Below are positions 1 to 12,250 of a stretch of DNA of 64,000 bases, one piece after another. This DNA is from Auanema rhodensis (Eukaryota > Nematoda > Chromadorea > Rhabditida > Rhabditidae). Where the stretch lies: positions 13,950,001 through 14,014,000 of the forward strand of contig OZ059897.1 in assembly GCA_964057225.1 (NCBI GenBank). The letters are read 5' to 3'. The position numbers and the translations under genes are program-made. Below the pieces are notes generated by a model that saw only the letters and a list, made by a program, of their open reading frames with translations, searched no databases and had not been told where the DNA came from. Position 1 is the first letter of the stretch. Each line of letters starts with the position of its first letter.

Positions 1-333
1 TAATCTTAATGTATTAAATATGAGTTTAAAATTTTTTTTTTAAATTAATATTTTTTTGGGTTTATTCAATTCCTTAAATGGAATTTGTCACATTGTATAC
101 AAACATACATGTACATGTTTTAGTAATTGCACTAGACGGTTGCCTTGCTTTGACGTCAACGAAGTTCCATTATTTTATTTCGGAGGAATATTTTAAGAAG
201 TATATAAAGATATAAAAATAACTATTTAATGTTTAAATATAAATATATAAATATAGAAAGAGATAGAGATAAGAAGAAGAAATTTATGTTAAAATAAAAT
301 AAATTAAGTACAAAAGTTGAAGATATACAGATG
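1..333. other. AT-rich sequence, no gene seen
   Basis: No coding exon, RNA gene or repeat array is recognised. The block is AT-rich, with a short CRE-like TGACGTCA-type motif near 150 (TGACGTCAAC). It ends at the TA dinucleotide that flanks the transposon relic at 334-335. Confidence 0.5.
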
Positions 334-335
334 TA

Positions 336-1038
336 CAGTCCTGTGCGATGAAGGTTGCACACCCCTATGTTAGAGGCCCCAGAATTCCCCTTCAAACTAC
401 AAAAAAATTTTTTTTTTTAATTTCAAAAAGTTTGCGAGTTCATATAGTATATATTCAGTCAAAATATATGTTAATATAACTAAAACTGATTTCAATATTA
501 TTTTTCTAAATTTATAAGGAAAAATAGTGTTTTTTGACTATTTTGAATAATTCATCTTAATATAACAAAATTTGAGATTAGGAAAGAAGTTAATTCATTA
601 GAAATGTTTTAAAATGATTCTAAGCACAAAGCTCAATCAATAACAAAGTTTTTGTCTGCAACATAGCTTCAAGCAAGTAAGCTTCAACATCTGAATCTTA
701 CTGAATATCTATGAAGAGAACTTGGTTAACATACAACCAAATTCTCCCGTTTAAAAGAAAAATTGACCTTTAGGGTACTCCTAACACTATATCAAAAAAT
801 TATTTCTGAAATCTTGATGAAACTTCTGAAATTCACGAAAGAAGACTTAAAGCAGTTTATGAAAATTTCGAAGACTTCAGAAAATACTTTTAAACATGAT
901 TTTTAAAATGTTTTAAACTTTTTCTAAATTCATTATCGTTTTTTAACATTCAAAATATATTTTTTCTGAATTTTTGTAGTTTGTCTGAGAAGGTATAAGG
1001 GTTTCTAGTGGGTGTGCAACCTTCATCGCACAGGACTG
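336..1038 (+). mobile_element. Decayed Tc1-family DNA transposon with perfect 29-bp TIRs
   Basis: Positions 336-364 (starting CAGTCCTGTGCGATGA) and 1010-1038 are exact inverted complements of 29 bp. They are flanked by TA at 334-335 and 1039-1040, the target duplication expected of Tc1/mariner elements, and CAGT is the usual Tc1-like terminus. Between them a plus-strand reading from about 604 gives a transposase-like tail interrupted by stops: a NDSKHKA segment (compare NDPKHT), then HLNLTEYL, a stop, and REL (compare DLNPIEYLWREL, with TGA where Trp TGG is expected). In another frame near 813-890 there is HERRLKAV, matching the usual PRRLKAV tail. The full-length Tc1 transposase is about 340 aa, so most of the gene is missing and the rest carries stops and frameshifts. 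The element is non-autonomous. The intact TIRs suggest it could have been moved in trans fairly recently. What is inferred is the family placement; what is seen is the TIRs, the TA and the decayed motifs. Confidence 0.9.
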
Positions 1039-1040
1039 TA

Positions 1041-4000
1041 TGTATGTATGTGCATATGTATGAAGTTGAAGCAAAAATGTAATTATACAGTATAGTTAAC
1101 AGAAATGTTTTCTGTAACTTATTTAGGATTGAAAAGCAAAGTAAGTATTAGTACTTCTTTGTACTAATATTCATTTTTTATGAATAGATGTAATATACAT
1201 AGATCACTGTAATAAGTGAGATGAATAAGAAAAGAAGGTTTTTTTTTTCCTTTAAGTATATGTTTTCATGAGTATAGTATAGTATAGCAACGATGAATAA
1301 TTTCATATGTCTGGTTCCTGTTATACAATTCTTTATTTCTCACATCCGGATGTTATTGCATGATTTTTCGAAAGACAACCATCTAATCTTTGAGTTCAGT
1401 TTGTTTCTTATATTTTCTCTCCTTGACTCAGCCTTTTTTATTTTTGGTGATTTTTTTTTACCTTTTTCCAGTATTGAAACCATTATTTTGCTGTTTTAGA
1501 CAACTTGATCCGGAGGTCGTTCGAGTGTTTTTTGCATTTTACTTTACTATGTGTCTCCTTGTTTCAATGATCTATGATGATCATATATTTAATTTTTCTA
1601 GCTTTTCTATTCAGAAAAAGAACATGCTTAATATTTTTTGTGAATTGTAGTCTTGCTGTTCAAAGTTCAATAGCACACCATGGAGAGATCAGAATTATAC
1701 GCCCCTCCTTCCCATTCAAATACTATAGATGTGAGTTCATAAGTATCTCATGAGAGCTTGAAAGTCACATTGTTCTTCTTTCTTTTTTTAAATTAAGTTG
1801 ATGATTCATTTAAGTTCTTGTATAGTTTTGCTTATACTTTTTAAAAAAAATGTTCTTTACAGGTGTATGCATGACTAATTTAATCTCCATGACAACAAGA
1901 GCAGTAAGCACAAAATACTAGAAGTCCATTGGCTTGTCTGTGATGAACAAGACACTACTTTATATATTTTTTTTCAACAATACTATACATGTTTTCTCAA
2001 CTTTATTTTTTCATCTTATAATCTGAATTGTAAAAAGATTTGAAGAAATAATCTTAGAGTTGATCAAGTTTCAATCTCATACACGTTAAAGTTAATTCAA
2101 TCAAATTCAAATTTCCGGTAATTAAGATCATTATGTTATTGGTCTAACATGATGTTCCATCTTTTTCTTTTATTCAGCTTTTTTTCTTTTTCACTCTCTT
2201 CTCACTACCTTCTTATTTCCTTTCTCTTAGAATCTCTTCTCTCTACCTTTCACTTTCCTTTCCTCTTCCTTTTAACTCCCTCTTATATTTTCTTTTCATT
2301 GGATATAGAAAGCAATTCATCCACCCCCAACAGGAGCTAAATCTCTTGGAAAACGTTTTCTGAAAGTATTTTACCTCAATTTCTTTATGAAAGACTCTAC
2401 ACGTACTTTTAAATTTATTTTCTTTTGCAAATGACTTCATAGCATGTTGAGAAGATATAACTCATTTTCAAATAACTGTAAGTCTAGATTGTTTTGAAGA
2501 CGAAGAAGAAGACAAACTAAAACTCAAAACGTAAGTTTCTAAGAAATTGTAATAAATATTCAAAACTTATAGTTTATTCTTCTTAATATGATATCATTTC
2601 ATATGATAAGATGCGAAACTATTTGAAATTTGTTCAACTAACACTTTCATTATTCAGTATTATCCAATCTATTGAGGATTTTCTTATAAATTATTCAATT
2701 TATAATATTTAATATTTTCATTTGTTATAGAAACAGATTTAAATATAATCTTCTTTTTGACTACTTAATCAATTTAATCTGTTTCTGAAACTTGTTTGAT
2801 ATAAAACAAATAAGATACAATGAATTGTATTCTATGAAATATTGAGAAAGCAAGTCTCAATTTGAACTTTTTCTGTTAATATCACTAATCTTATAATGTA
2901 TTATATCTTTTTTATTATTTGTCATTATCAGTTATCAGATCATAACAATACTTCCTAGACTTGTAAGCACGCCTCTCTACCACTTTATAGGCTACTAGAC
3001 GGACTTATAGCTCAACTCTATCATCACCTGCTTAACACTATTCATTCATTTTTTTTGGCTACCTTTTCCCCTTTAAATTGTTTCAAGTTTATGAAAATAT
3101 TGAAATGAGGGGAGGAGGAGGGGGGGGATATGATATTAAAATATAGACCAAAAGAGAAAGAGTGAGGTAAAGAGAGAAGGAAGGAAATTGGGAGAAAGGA
3201 ACATAAGCAGTAGAACTCCCTCAGGTAAATCGCTCGCGAACCTATGGCTTCCTCCTCTCCATTTTCATTATTTTCTCCCATTTTGACTGTCACTCAATAT
3301 AACGCCTACCAGTTTTACCTGGAATTCATTATCATCTATACTATGCCAAGCTGCAATCTTCAACCTTGCATGAGAATATCTTTAGTAATTCCTCCAACCT
3401 TCACAACGGAATTCTATGAAACTAGGTGCTGGACATGCATCAGCTAAGTATTTAAGTGCTCTTGTGAGCATTTTTCTCAAACTTTATTGTCTTTTTCTCA
3501 AATATATTGAAACAGTTAAATACGATTTAAATTACTATTGATAGAAACTACTTTTCAATGAAAAATTGTTAAAAAGGTTTTCTAAAAGTACACCTGTCTA
3601 TTCTCTTATATTCAAGTGTTCTTTAAGTACAGGTATCAAAATTACTCTGTGATTTTGGTCAAGCTGTTTTAATATTGTAATGAACTATACTTTTTTTTCT
3701 AGAAAGCTATTCAAATTTTTAATATTTATAATCATTGTCTGCTTCTTTTATTTCATATTTTCATACTTTTTTATAAAATTTAAAACATTATTACTGTTGA
3801 AAAGTGTAAATTTTTGATATTTTGGCTATTTTAAGAGAAAATAAGAGTTTTTCTTATTCTTTTTTTTGAAGAAGAAGAACGTATTATGAAGTTTAAAAAA
3901 GAAAGAACAAAACAGAAAAATGTCTTGTTTTTTACAAAACGAACAGGAACCAATTCTATCAAATCATGCAGCTTGGAGTTTGGACAACCAACAGCTTCTG

Positions 4001-4709
4001 TACTAGTATTATTCAATATGTAACTTAACAACTACTTATTTATTTTCCAAACAAACCAAAATTGATATTCTAGTTATAACTAACTATAAATTATATTTTT
4101 GAAGTCTTAATCTTTATAATATATTAAAGAAAATTTAATTTTAAAATTCTTATTAATAATATATTATAATTTTATAATAGAAATATATAATTTTTAACCT
4201 AAATTATCACAAACTGTAATGAACATTTTTCTATAAAAGTATATTTCTTGATGATAATGTTCATGTAATTCTAAATCGTTCACTAAGATTAATCAGATGA
4301 TACGAATAAATGAAAACAATAGATGGATTATTATTATAAAATAATCTTTTCATCTTTTTTTTTCTTTTGTCTTAATCCCAATTCTTCAATATTAGAACTT
4401 TTAGTTTTCTTATCAAATATGAAGGGATCAATCTTCATTGGATAATACTACATACATATGTATATCCATCAATATTAATATAATACATTTAAATATTTAC
4501 AAAATAAATAATATTTTACTTTTTTTTTGTTTTATAAGTATTTAAAAAAATAATTTATTATATTATATGTTTTCAAATATATATATATATATATTTATAT
4601 TAATCTTAATATTATATTTATCGTCCTTTTATATATTTAATTTTATCTTTAATTTTGTGCCAATTCTTTAAATTATTAATAAATTTTTTATTTTAAAATA
4701 ATTCTAGAC
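1041..4709. other. Intergenic, AT-rich; one short palindrome, no gene seen
   Basis: The open frames here are low-complexity Phe/Leu/Ser-rich readings of T-rich sequence and are not supported as genes. An 11-bp near-perfect stem with a 6-nt loop lies at 1144-1171 (GTATTAGTAC / GTACTAATAT), just outside the transposon. The segment 3100-3230 is purine-rich on the plus strand. No tRNA, rRNA or exon of a recognisable family was found. Confidence 0.5.
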
Positions 4710-4981
4710 ATGAATTCTACACTAGCTCCACCACAAGTTATCGTCAATACTCCTCGTCCTCAACAAACCAAAGATCAAGGTAAGGTTGAAGTTGAATTTT
4801 AAGGAATATTTAGTTCATTTTAGGTGCTTCAATGTTATCAGTCTCTTTGAATAATTACATTAATTGTCCAAGTAAGTTATTAATAATTATATAAATTTAA
4901 CTATTTTTCTAAATAGAATCACCAAAAATGGATAGTAAAAAGGCTGTTGGACGAAAATCTCCGGTCCCAAAAAAGAAATAA
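4710..4981 (+). CDS. Small basic hypothetical protein, 60 aa, three exons
   Basis: Three short exons join in frame: 4710-4779, 4824-4871 and 4917-4981. Both introns are about 45 nt, start with GTAAG and end in TTTTAG or AATAG. The 60-residue product has a Pro/Gln-rich start (MNSTLAPPQVIVNTPRPQQ), a middle containing SMLSVSLNNYINCP, and a lysine-rich tail ending RKSPVPKKK. There is no signal peptide or membrane segment. A splice-acceptor-like TTCTAG lies directly before the start codon (4702-4708), consistent with spliced-leader addition. I do not recognise the family. Phase-consistent splicing and the basic tail support a real small gene, perhaps with SP-type phosphorylation sites (KSPK, KSPV), but the function is unknown. 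Confidence 0.6.
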
Positions 4982-6064
4982 AACAGAATGAATAAGCTCG
5001 CTGTCGTCTATGATGAAATTGTCATCTGAATATTTGTCACCCTTAATCATGAATCGACGGTGACAGTTTCACAAACAGTTAATCAATGCATATACATATA
5101 TACATATATATACATATTCCTAAACCAAATCATCATGATTACCAAAGTATTTGTATGTCAAAATCATGGTTATGTAGCAGTTGTCACTATCGGCCAAGTG
5201 ATTTTAGCTAATCCTTGGTTCATTGTGCCGGTCTTGAAAGCCGTGGCAATGTCTCTCGTGCTTTATTATGAACTATCCTTTTTTATATTTGTATTTGTAT
5301 TAAATACATTATTGTATTTGATTATTCTCTTTGGTTTCTTACATAAGATTGTTTTTTTTTTAAATAAAATATTTTTAGTATTAACTTTAACAACTATTTT
5401 TTTGGTTTTTTTTTCTTATTCGTCTTTGAAATATTATTCTTCTCATGAAAATATAAAATATTTATGTTGACTAGTTATGATTGATATTAAGATATCATGT
5501 TTAGATCAGATTAAAATTTAAAAAATAAATTATAATTTTGCAAGATGAAGAGAATATGAGAGAAGATCAAAAAGATCAAAACTTCAAAACCAATTTTGTA
5601 ACATAACGACTATTTTCATTGCCCTTGTATGCTTCTGATCAAAAAACAATATCACTCAATGATCTTTTAACGTTATATTCTTAAAAAAACAATTTTAATC
5701 ATTAATTAGAATTTATTTCTTAATTATATATTATTCTATTTAACTTTAACTATTTTCTATTTATTTATATCTTTCATTAGGATTTAAAAGCTTAAAGACA
5801 GCGTGATTATATTATTTCTGACTCAGGGATAACTCCTCAAGTCTCATCAAGTTATAGAATTGAAAATAGACTCAATTTTTTCTCATCTTTATTTCCTTCC
5901 TGCAATCTAATGATATATGAATTAGATAGAATATTGGATATATTTGTTGTATACTTTTAGATTAGAACATCAGAAATAATCTTTAAATATTTGATTTTTA
6001 GGAAAAATTTTATAATTAACTACAGAAAAAACATTAAATAAATAAATATATAATATTAGAAACA
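4982..6064. other. 3' flank of the small gene and intergenic, no gene seen
   Basis: A 136-codon open frame (5060-5470) is Phe/Ile/Leu-rich and reads through T-rich sequence. It is judged a chance frame in the 3' flank. A weak AATAAA-type signal occurs near 5362. Nothing else is recognised. Confidence 0.45.
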
Positions 6065-6414
6065 TTAACCACCATTAAAGAGATCAAAGGGATTTTGAAA
6101 GTTGTTCAGAACTCGTTCTGTAGGTCCGACCATCATCTTGAACAAAAAAATTATATGAAAATACAATGTTTACATAATGTTTTTAAGAAAAATTTAGTTA
6201 ATCTTTACAAGAATTTTACATAAATGTTTATTTTTTTTTAAATAAATTGATTTTATTTCAAAATAAGGTACCTGTGCTTGAAATGGTTCGTATGGAGTAG
6301 AGTATAGATCAGCAGGTGGACGTTCACCAGTTAACATCTCGGCCAATCCTCGCCCTACTATCTACATATAATTATAATTATAATTAAAATAAAGAATAAA
6401 TTATATAATATATA

Positions 6415-6463
<49 letters not shown>

Positions 6464-6685
6464 TCATTTAAATAAAATATATTAAGAATACCTGCATACC
6501 ATGATCCATATGCCATAATGGATCATTTGATTGTCGACGAAAACGAACACTGAAACATATTTTTTAATTAAAAAAAATTTTTTTTTTTCAAATTTACAAC
6601 TATATAGAGTGAAAAGAATATTTTATGCTTACCCAGCAGAAACCATATGGATGATCAATATACTAAATAAGATGAAACGAATCAT
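6065..6685 (-). CDS. Small secreted hypothetical protein, 90 aa, four exons
   Basis: Exons on the minus strand are 6685-6633, 6549-6492, 6361-6272 and 6136-6065. All phases agree, and the stop is TAA. The product begins with a clear signal peptide (MIRFILFSILIIHMVSAG), followed by VRFRRQSNDPLWHMDHGM, an acidic/Pro-rich middle (TGERPPADLYSTPYEPFQAQ) and a tail ending NPFDLFNGG. There are no cysteines in the mature part, so it is not a disulfide-rich toxin- or ShK-like peptide. The RFRR dibasic site followed by Gln just after the signal peptide resembles a convertase-processed precursor, which is inference. The second intron (6362-6491) contains the (TA)n microsatellite. The family is not recognised. 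It could be a neuropeptide-like or cuticle-secreted protein. Confidence 0.7.
6408..6460. repeat. (TA)n microsatellite in an intron
   Basis: A nearly uninterrupted TA dinucleotide run of about 50 bp lies in intron 2 of the small secreted-protein gene (which is read on the minus strand). Confidence 0.9.
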
Positions 6686-7200
6686 TGTATTAGTACAATT
6701 ACTTAACAAAATCCATTTTCATTTTATACTTATTCTATTAATAAGATTACTTTTAGCAAATAAGAGACCAGTTACATATATGTTGTAATCTTCAAGTTTT
6801 ATAATCATTTAATGTAAATTGATATTTAAATATCAAGCTCTTATTATAATGTTTATTGATTTAATTAATGATTCATATAAAAATCTTTATTATATATATA
6901 TATTATATATAATATATAATATATCACAAAATTTAAAAAAATATAAAAAAAAGGCACTAAAATGAGAAAAAATATTAAAAAAAAGAAAAGTTTCCAAATT
7001 CTTTTTCCATTAATATTAATCTTTTAAATTTCTTGTTTGACCATGCTTTAACCATTATAATAAACCCGTTTGATTTAACTTCATCTTATCAAGAAAATAA
7101 AAGTATTTAATTATCAGGAAATATATATACATATTCATAAGTTAATTCAAATCTGAAAATAGATTATATTATATAATTAAAATTACTTTTCTCTTACAAT
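6686..7200. other. Intergenic, no gene seen
   Basis: AT-rich spacer between the start of the small secreted-protein gene and the end of the fucosyltransferase gene, with short ATATAT palindromes near 6893-6923. No further feature is supported. It should contain the promoter of the small secreted gene. Confidence 0.4.
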
Positions 7201-9158
7201 TTATGATATTGCATTCATGTGGCTTTCTCTTAAAATATTTCCAGCTAATGCTCCATCCATTTCACATGAATCAGTCCAATGATTCTTGAAATCTATAGGT
7301 ATTCACAAATAAATATTAAAAATAAAAATAAAATATACTAGGAATAGAATAGTGTTTTCTTGGAGCTTCCCATAGAATTCGGCATATTTGACAAAATCCC
7401 CAAGGTTTTTCCAAGATATCATGATTATTTCCATTTAAAAATATTACTTTATAATCTCTTCTCCAATTAAAATATTCCCTAAAAAACTTTTTATTAATTA
7501 TATTATTTAATCAATTACTTACATATAAGCCGTTTTATTTTCCATTAAATAACTTAAATGTTTTGCTAAATCTTGAGTTGATTTGAAGTCATCTAAGGCT
7601 ATAAATGAATTTGGAGGTACAAACTCTTCAACTATCTTTCTCTATAAATTAAAAATTATTTAAAATATGGAATGAAATCGAAATTTCACCTCTAAAACAA
7701 CTGGAACTACATCTCGTCCATACCCTTGATTCCAAAGTTTTTCGGTTAAATAATCTTTGCAAATTGAATTTTCAAATGCAATATAGAAATGATAACTAAA
7801 AGTATAATTTTGATTACGTTTTTCCGTTTTAAAAATTGAAACTTACTCATCATCCAAAGCATTTTCACAAGCTGCTCCTCGTGGGCATCGTAATGTACCA
7901 CAAGATCCATATATATCAACCGGAAAACTTTTCTAAAAAACAATATAATTATATTTTTACAAATATTTTTTATTTGTATACCTGTAACGTTGCAACAATT
8001 TGCTCTCTTCTACTATTAGTTGAGCAATGACTGACAAACCAAGCACCTCCTTTGGTTTTTCCATTTACGCGCTTTGGATCTATGAGCTGAATACCAAAAT
8101 ATTGTTATAAATTAATTTCTAATTCAAACTTGTCCAGTTTTTCTGGAAGCAGGAGCTAATTTTACTGTATATCCATAAGGCGATGCAGCTGGACTATCAT
8201 GTCTAAATCCTAATGTCATGTTAAAGAAATCTCCAGCATCTCCCTGATATCCAGAATTTTTTGGTGATTCCTGTATGAAAATTAATAATAAACGATATGT
8301 ATGTATAGTATACCTGACTAAAATAAATATAATATTGATCATTTCGTCTCTTCATTGATTTGTCTGATGTTGTGAACATCAACTGCAAATAATAATATGA
8401 TTCAAGTTTCTATTGCTTTAACACAACGTTTTGTTTTTGTATAAAAACAATATTGGATTAAAATATATGTATATATGGTTTCTACTATAAAAGTTTAATA
8501 AATAAATTTCACAAAATAAGCCAAATATTTGTATATTATTCCTTACCGCATCTGCTGAATCAACTTTTGATTTATCCTTCGTCAACAAACAATTCCATTC
8601 CGGGCATCCACCCAAATTGCTTTGATCATGTCCAGCATTAATTGAAAGTATTATTTTTGGAGCAGCTGAATATAAGTTTATTTTAGTATTAAAACTAAAA
8701 ATTAACTTATTACCATTCTTATCTGCTTTACAACTCATTTTTTCAGCTAAACTTATGCCTGAATTAGTCATCACTTCTTCAACATAAAATGATTCTCCAA
8801 CAGATGGTTGAAAATGAAAATATGCTAAAAAAAAGAAAAAAATAGTTCTGAATTAAAATATTTCTCACGTTTTTCTATATTTTTCCTAGTTTCATCATGT
8901 AAGTTGTCCTCATTAATAATTGCATTATTACCTATTTCTTGTTTTAACCTCATGTCATCATCAAGTCTAAGTTTTTTGTTTTGAAACTTGCTCTATAAGC
9001 ATTTTTATAATTTTAATAAAAACTTAGAAAAAATAACAAACTCTTTCAGCTCTTTCTGTTTCATCAGCAGGAAAACTGGGCAAATATATAAAAACTGCAT
9101 AAGTTATGCAACAAGCTATCATCAAGATTTTCCATTTTTGATTAAATACAACCCGCAT
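7201..9158 (-). CDS. Alpha-1,3-fucosyltransferase, GT10 family (Golgi type II membrane enzyme)
   Basis: The family transfers fucose from GDP-fucose to GlcNAc of glycans in the Golgi lumen. The minus-strand start at 9158 gives a short cytoplasmic tail (MRVVFNQKWK), a signal anchor (ILMIACCITYAVFIYL) and a stem, the usual type II Golgi layout. Exon pieces then read CPEWNCLLTKDKSKVDSADAV, SQESPKNSGY, FFNMTLGFRHDSPAASPYG, AWFVSHCSTNSRR, then the GT10 signature FENSICKDYLTEKLW near 7720-7790, followed by VVPVVL and FIALDDFKS. These match the GDP-fucose-binding region of the family. The C-terminal part contains WGFCQICRILWEAPR and HWTDSCEMDGALAGN, a cysteine-bearing tail typical of invertebrate core fucosyltransferases. 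Introns are about 45-80 nt. The last junction joins CCTA to ATTTCAAG, and the stop is TAA at 7201-7203. Nematodes carry several GT10 paralogues (fut genes), and I cannot assign one. No key motif appears missing. The gene lies alone, with a long gene-free region upstream. Confidence 0.88.
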
Positions 9159-12100
9159 TCTGCATCACTAAATATTAAAATAGTAAAATTTACTAAGCTA
9201 ATACGGAAATTATAATTATAAATTATAATATATATATTTATTATATTACTATATGTAATGTTTGATAAAAAATAATATGAGAAATAAATATAATAAGTAT
9301 AAGATACAGAGAATTCAAACATTAATGATTTTTTTTTAAATTTAAAAATGACTAAGAATATTGTTGATGAGTTGACATACAAAATTAATGAAAATAGTTT
9401 GAAAGTATTTTAAATTCTGGTTAAGATTGAGAACTTCCTTTTGGAAAAATAGAAAATTAAGAAAATTGATGTATCCATAGAGATGGCGAGACAAAAAATA
9501 TTCACAAGTGGCTTCCGTAAGAAAAAGAAAATAGAATAAAACATAACATATTATGTATATTATCATATAACAATAAATATGATTAGTACTCAAACTTTTT
9601 AATGTTTTTCTGACTTTTCTACTAAAATCTGGCTATTAAACTTTTTTTTTAATGAGATATACTTGATTAATTATGCCAATGAACAATGGAACATATACAT
9701 ATATATATTACATATCCATCAATGTATAAGTATTGAGAAATAATAGTTATATATACATATAAGAGCAATTTTTCATAGAAATATATGTATATGTGAATAT
9801 AGAAAAAGAAAAAGAAAATAAAAGTTATAATATAAAGATATTTAATAGTGTATACATGTCTCTATGTCCATGTATATACATGTATGTACATACTATATAG
9901 TATATGTATCTCTTCTATCGATAGTATTTGCTTTGTTGATTAAATAGCTTGAAAATTTAAAAAAAATGAAGAATTGAAATCATAAAATATGTATGTATAT
10001 ATCATTCTTTGATAATAATATAGTTTTATAATATATAATAATATGAAAAGGTTAATATAATATATAAAATAGATATACATGTATATGAATAAAAACAAAA
10101 GAATATAAGAGAAGAAAAGCTAGATGAGAATGTGTGTTAGTGAAGTGTGTGGGAAAAAATGAATTTTTACAGATGAGAAAAGAATAAAAAAAAACTATTA
10201 TGTCTCAAACTATTATCACAAAAATTCAAATAGATCATGACAATGTTGAAAAGAAAATTAGAATCTGACGTATGGTCCCATTGTACTGATTTTAATTTTA
10301 AAAAAATGTAGAAATATGTATTCATTGATGAAATGAATGATTTCAATTATATCATTTTATTGTGTAAATATATTTAATAAAGTGAAGCTAAAGGTAGTAA
10401 AATTTAAAATTTTTGATTTGAATGTAAAGCTCAAATATGGTAAAAAGTACACCCATTAATACAATAAAATAACGTTCCATTAAATGTACATAGAAAGTAA
10501 AAATTTTGAACAAATAATTCATATATATATGTATTTGTTTTTAAAATATAATTTATTATATTAAATTGATAATTTTGGGACCAACATTGTTACTTAAAAG
10601 TCCGAAAATTTTACTATGATAAGCATTAAGAGTTGATATCATTTAATGATATGATATGAGATTCATAAAATATATAATTAACTTTCATCAAATATTATTA
10701 ATTGGCTTAATTATTATAAAATTTAATTTTAGTTTAATTGAAATATTAATGTAAAGTGTGAGGAACAATAAGAAGAAATATAAAAAATATGTAGAGTATG
10801 ATGATGAACAGAGAAAAGTGACGACCGACATGATTTCAGGTATTACAACTGGAAATTTTGATAATAATAGTTAGACACAGTTGTATTACATGTAACTCAT
10901 CGGATTTAAAAATATGGTTATACAGACATAAGTATTATCGAAAAAAAAAGACAAAATAGACATACGAACGAGATGGACTCTACATCATAACTTAAATAAT
11001 ATTTGTGCTTTCTAGAACAATTTGAACAGGAGGTTTTGAAAGTTTCAATTTCGAAAATTCCGGATTAAGGAATTTATTATTAAATTACTGTGAAAATGAG
11101 AAAAATTTCAAACAGAGGGAAATTAACCAAAAATTCAGTGAATTGCAGCTTCACACCACTTTGCTTGTATCATTCAATAGAATATTTGGTGAAATCCGTA
11201 GAGCAGATGATTCAATATAACTCATATTGTTCAAATTTATGTTAATATTTGCTATATTGTAAACGAAAATCATAAAATTTTAAGTTTTCAAAAGAAAATC
11301 TTTACTGTCTTATATGAATAAATATATATTTATCTACTTATTGCCTTCATCTATACATTGAAAATCAAGTAATTATATATAATTTTTAAAGATACAAAAA
11401 AACTATTTTAATTCAAAATTTAATATTTCATACCTATTTTTAAAATTTTCTTACATTATTTGTTTTATCATTTTTGTCATAAAACAAAATAAATAAATAA
11501 TATAATTTATTTAATTTTGTTTTGTATTGAATTAGTTATTAAAGATTTGTTTTATAAATACAAAAATAAATTGTTAATATAAGAAGAATTTAAATAAATT
11601 CTTCTATAAATAAGACATTTAATAACAAAAATGGTTTCTAAAAACAAAACAAAAATTATAAATGACCGCAAAGTTTGAAAATAATTAATGAAAAAGCAGA
11701 AAAACTGAGGACAATATTGAAGAGAAATGATTAATTTGTGAAAAGAATAAAAAAGAAATGAACAACTTCTTCATAAAATGCTTCTATTGATTAAGAGAGA
11801 AAATATTAAAAGAAATAAGATATGAATATAAAATATGATTATATTCATATATTCAATTCTTATCAATAATAATTTAGAGTAGATAAAATAATTTTTAGTA
11901 GATAAATATATTTGAGGATTAAATTCTATATCTTACAAGTATACATATGTGTATATTTGAGAGAAAAGTAGAGATCAAGTATTAATAGTAGCCATAGTTG
12001 TTTCGTATACAACATAATATAAATGAGAAAATGAAAGGCTTATATGATTGTATATGAGAAAATTATGATTCAATGATAAAACAGAATAGAAAATATGTTA

Positions 12101-12183
12101 GAAAGAGGAAAATGAAAGAATGAATAAACTAGTGAAAGAGAGAGAAATTGAATGAAAGTGTAGATTGGAAGAGAATGATAGCG

Positions 12184-12186
<3 letters not shown>

Positions 12187-12243
<57 letters not shown>

Positions 12244-12250
12244 GAAAGAG
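12187..12250 (+). repeat. (AG)n microsatellite
   Basis: About 60 bp of AG dinucleotides with one AGGG interruption. It produces long false Ser/Leu frames on the minus strand. Confidence 0.95.

Noticed and set aside
123-145. ATTGCAC seed of the mir-235/92 family
   Set aside because: Neither flank supplies a complementary arm.
5060-5470. 136-codon plus-strand frame with hydrophobic stretches
   Set aside because: Follows the small gene's stop, composition is that of T-rich DNA, and no splice or family support.
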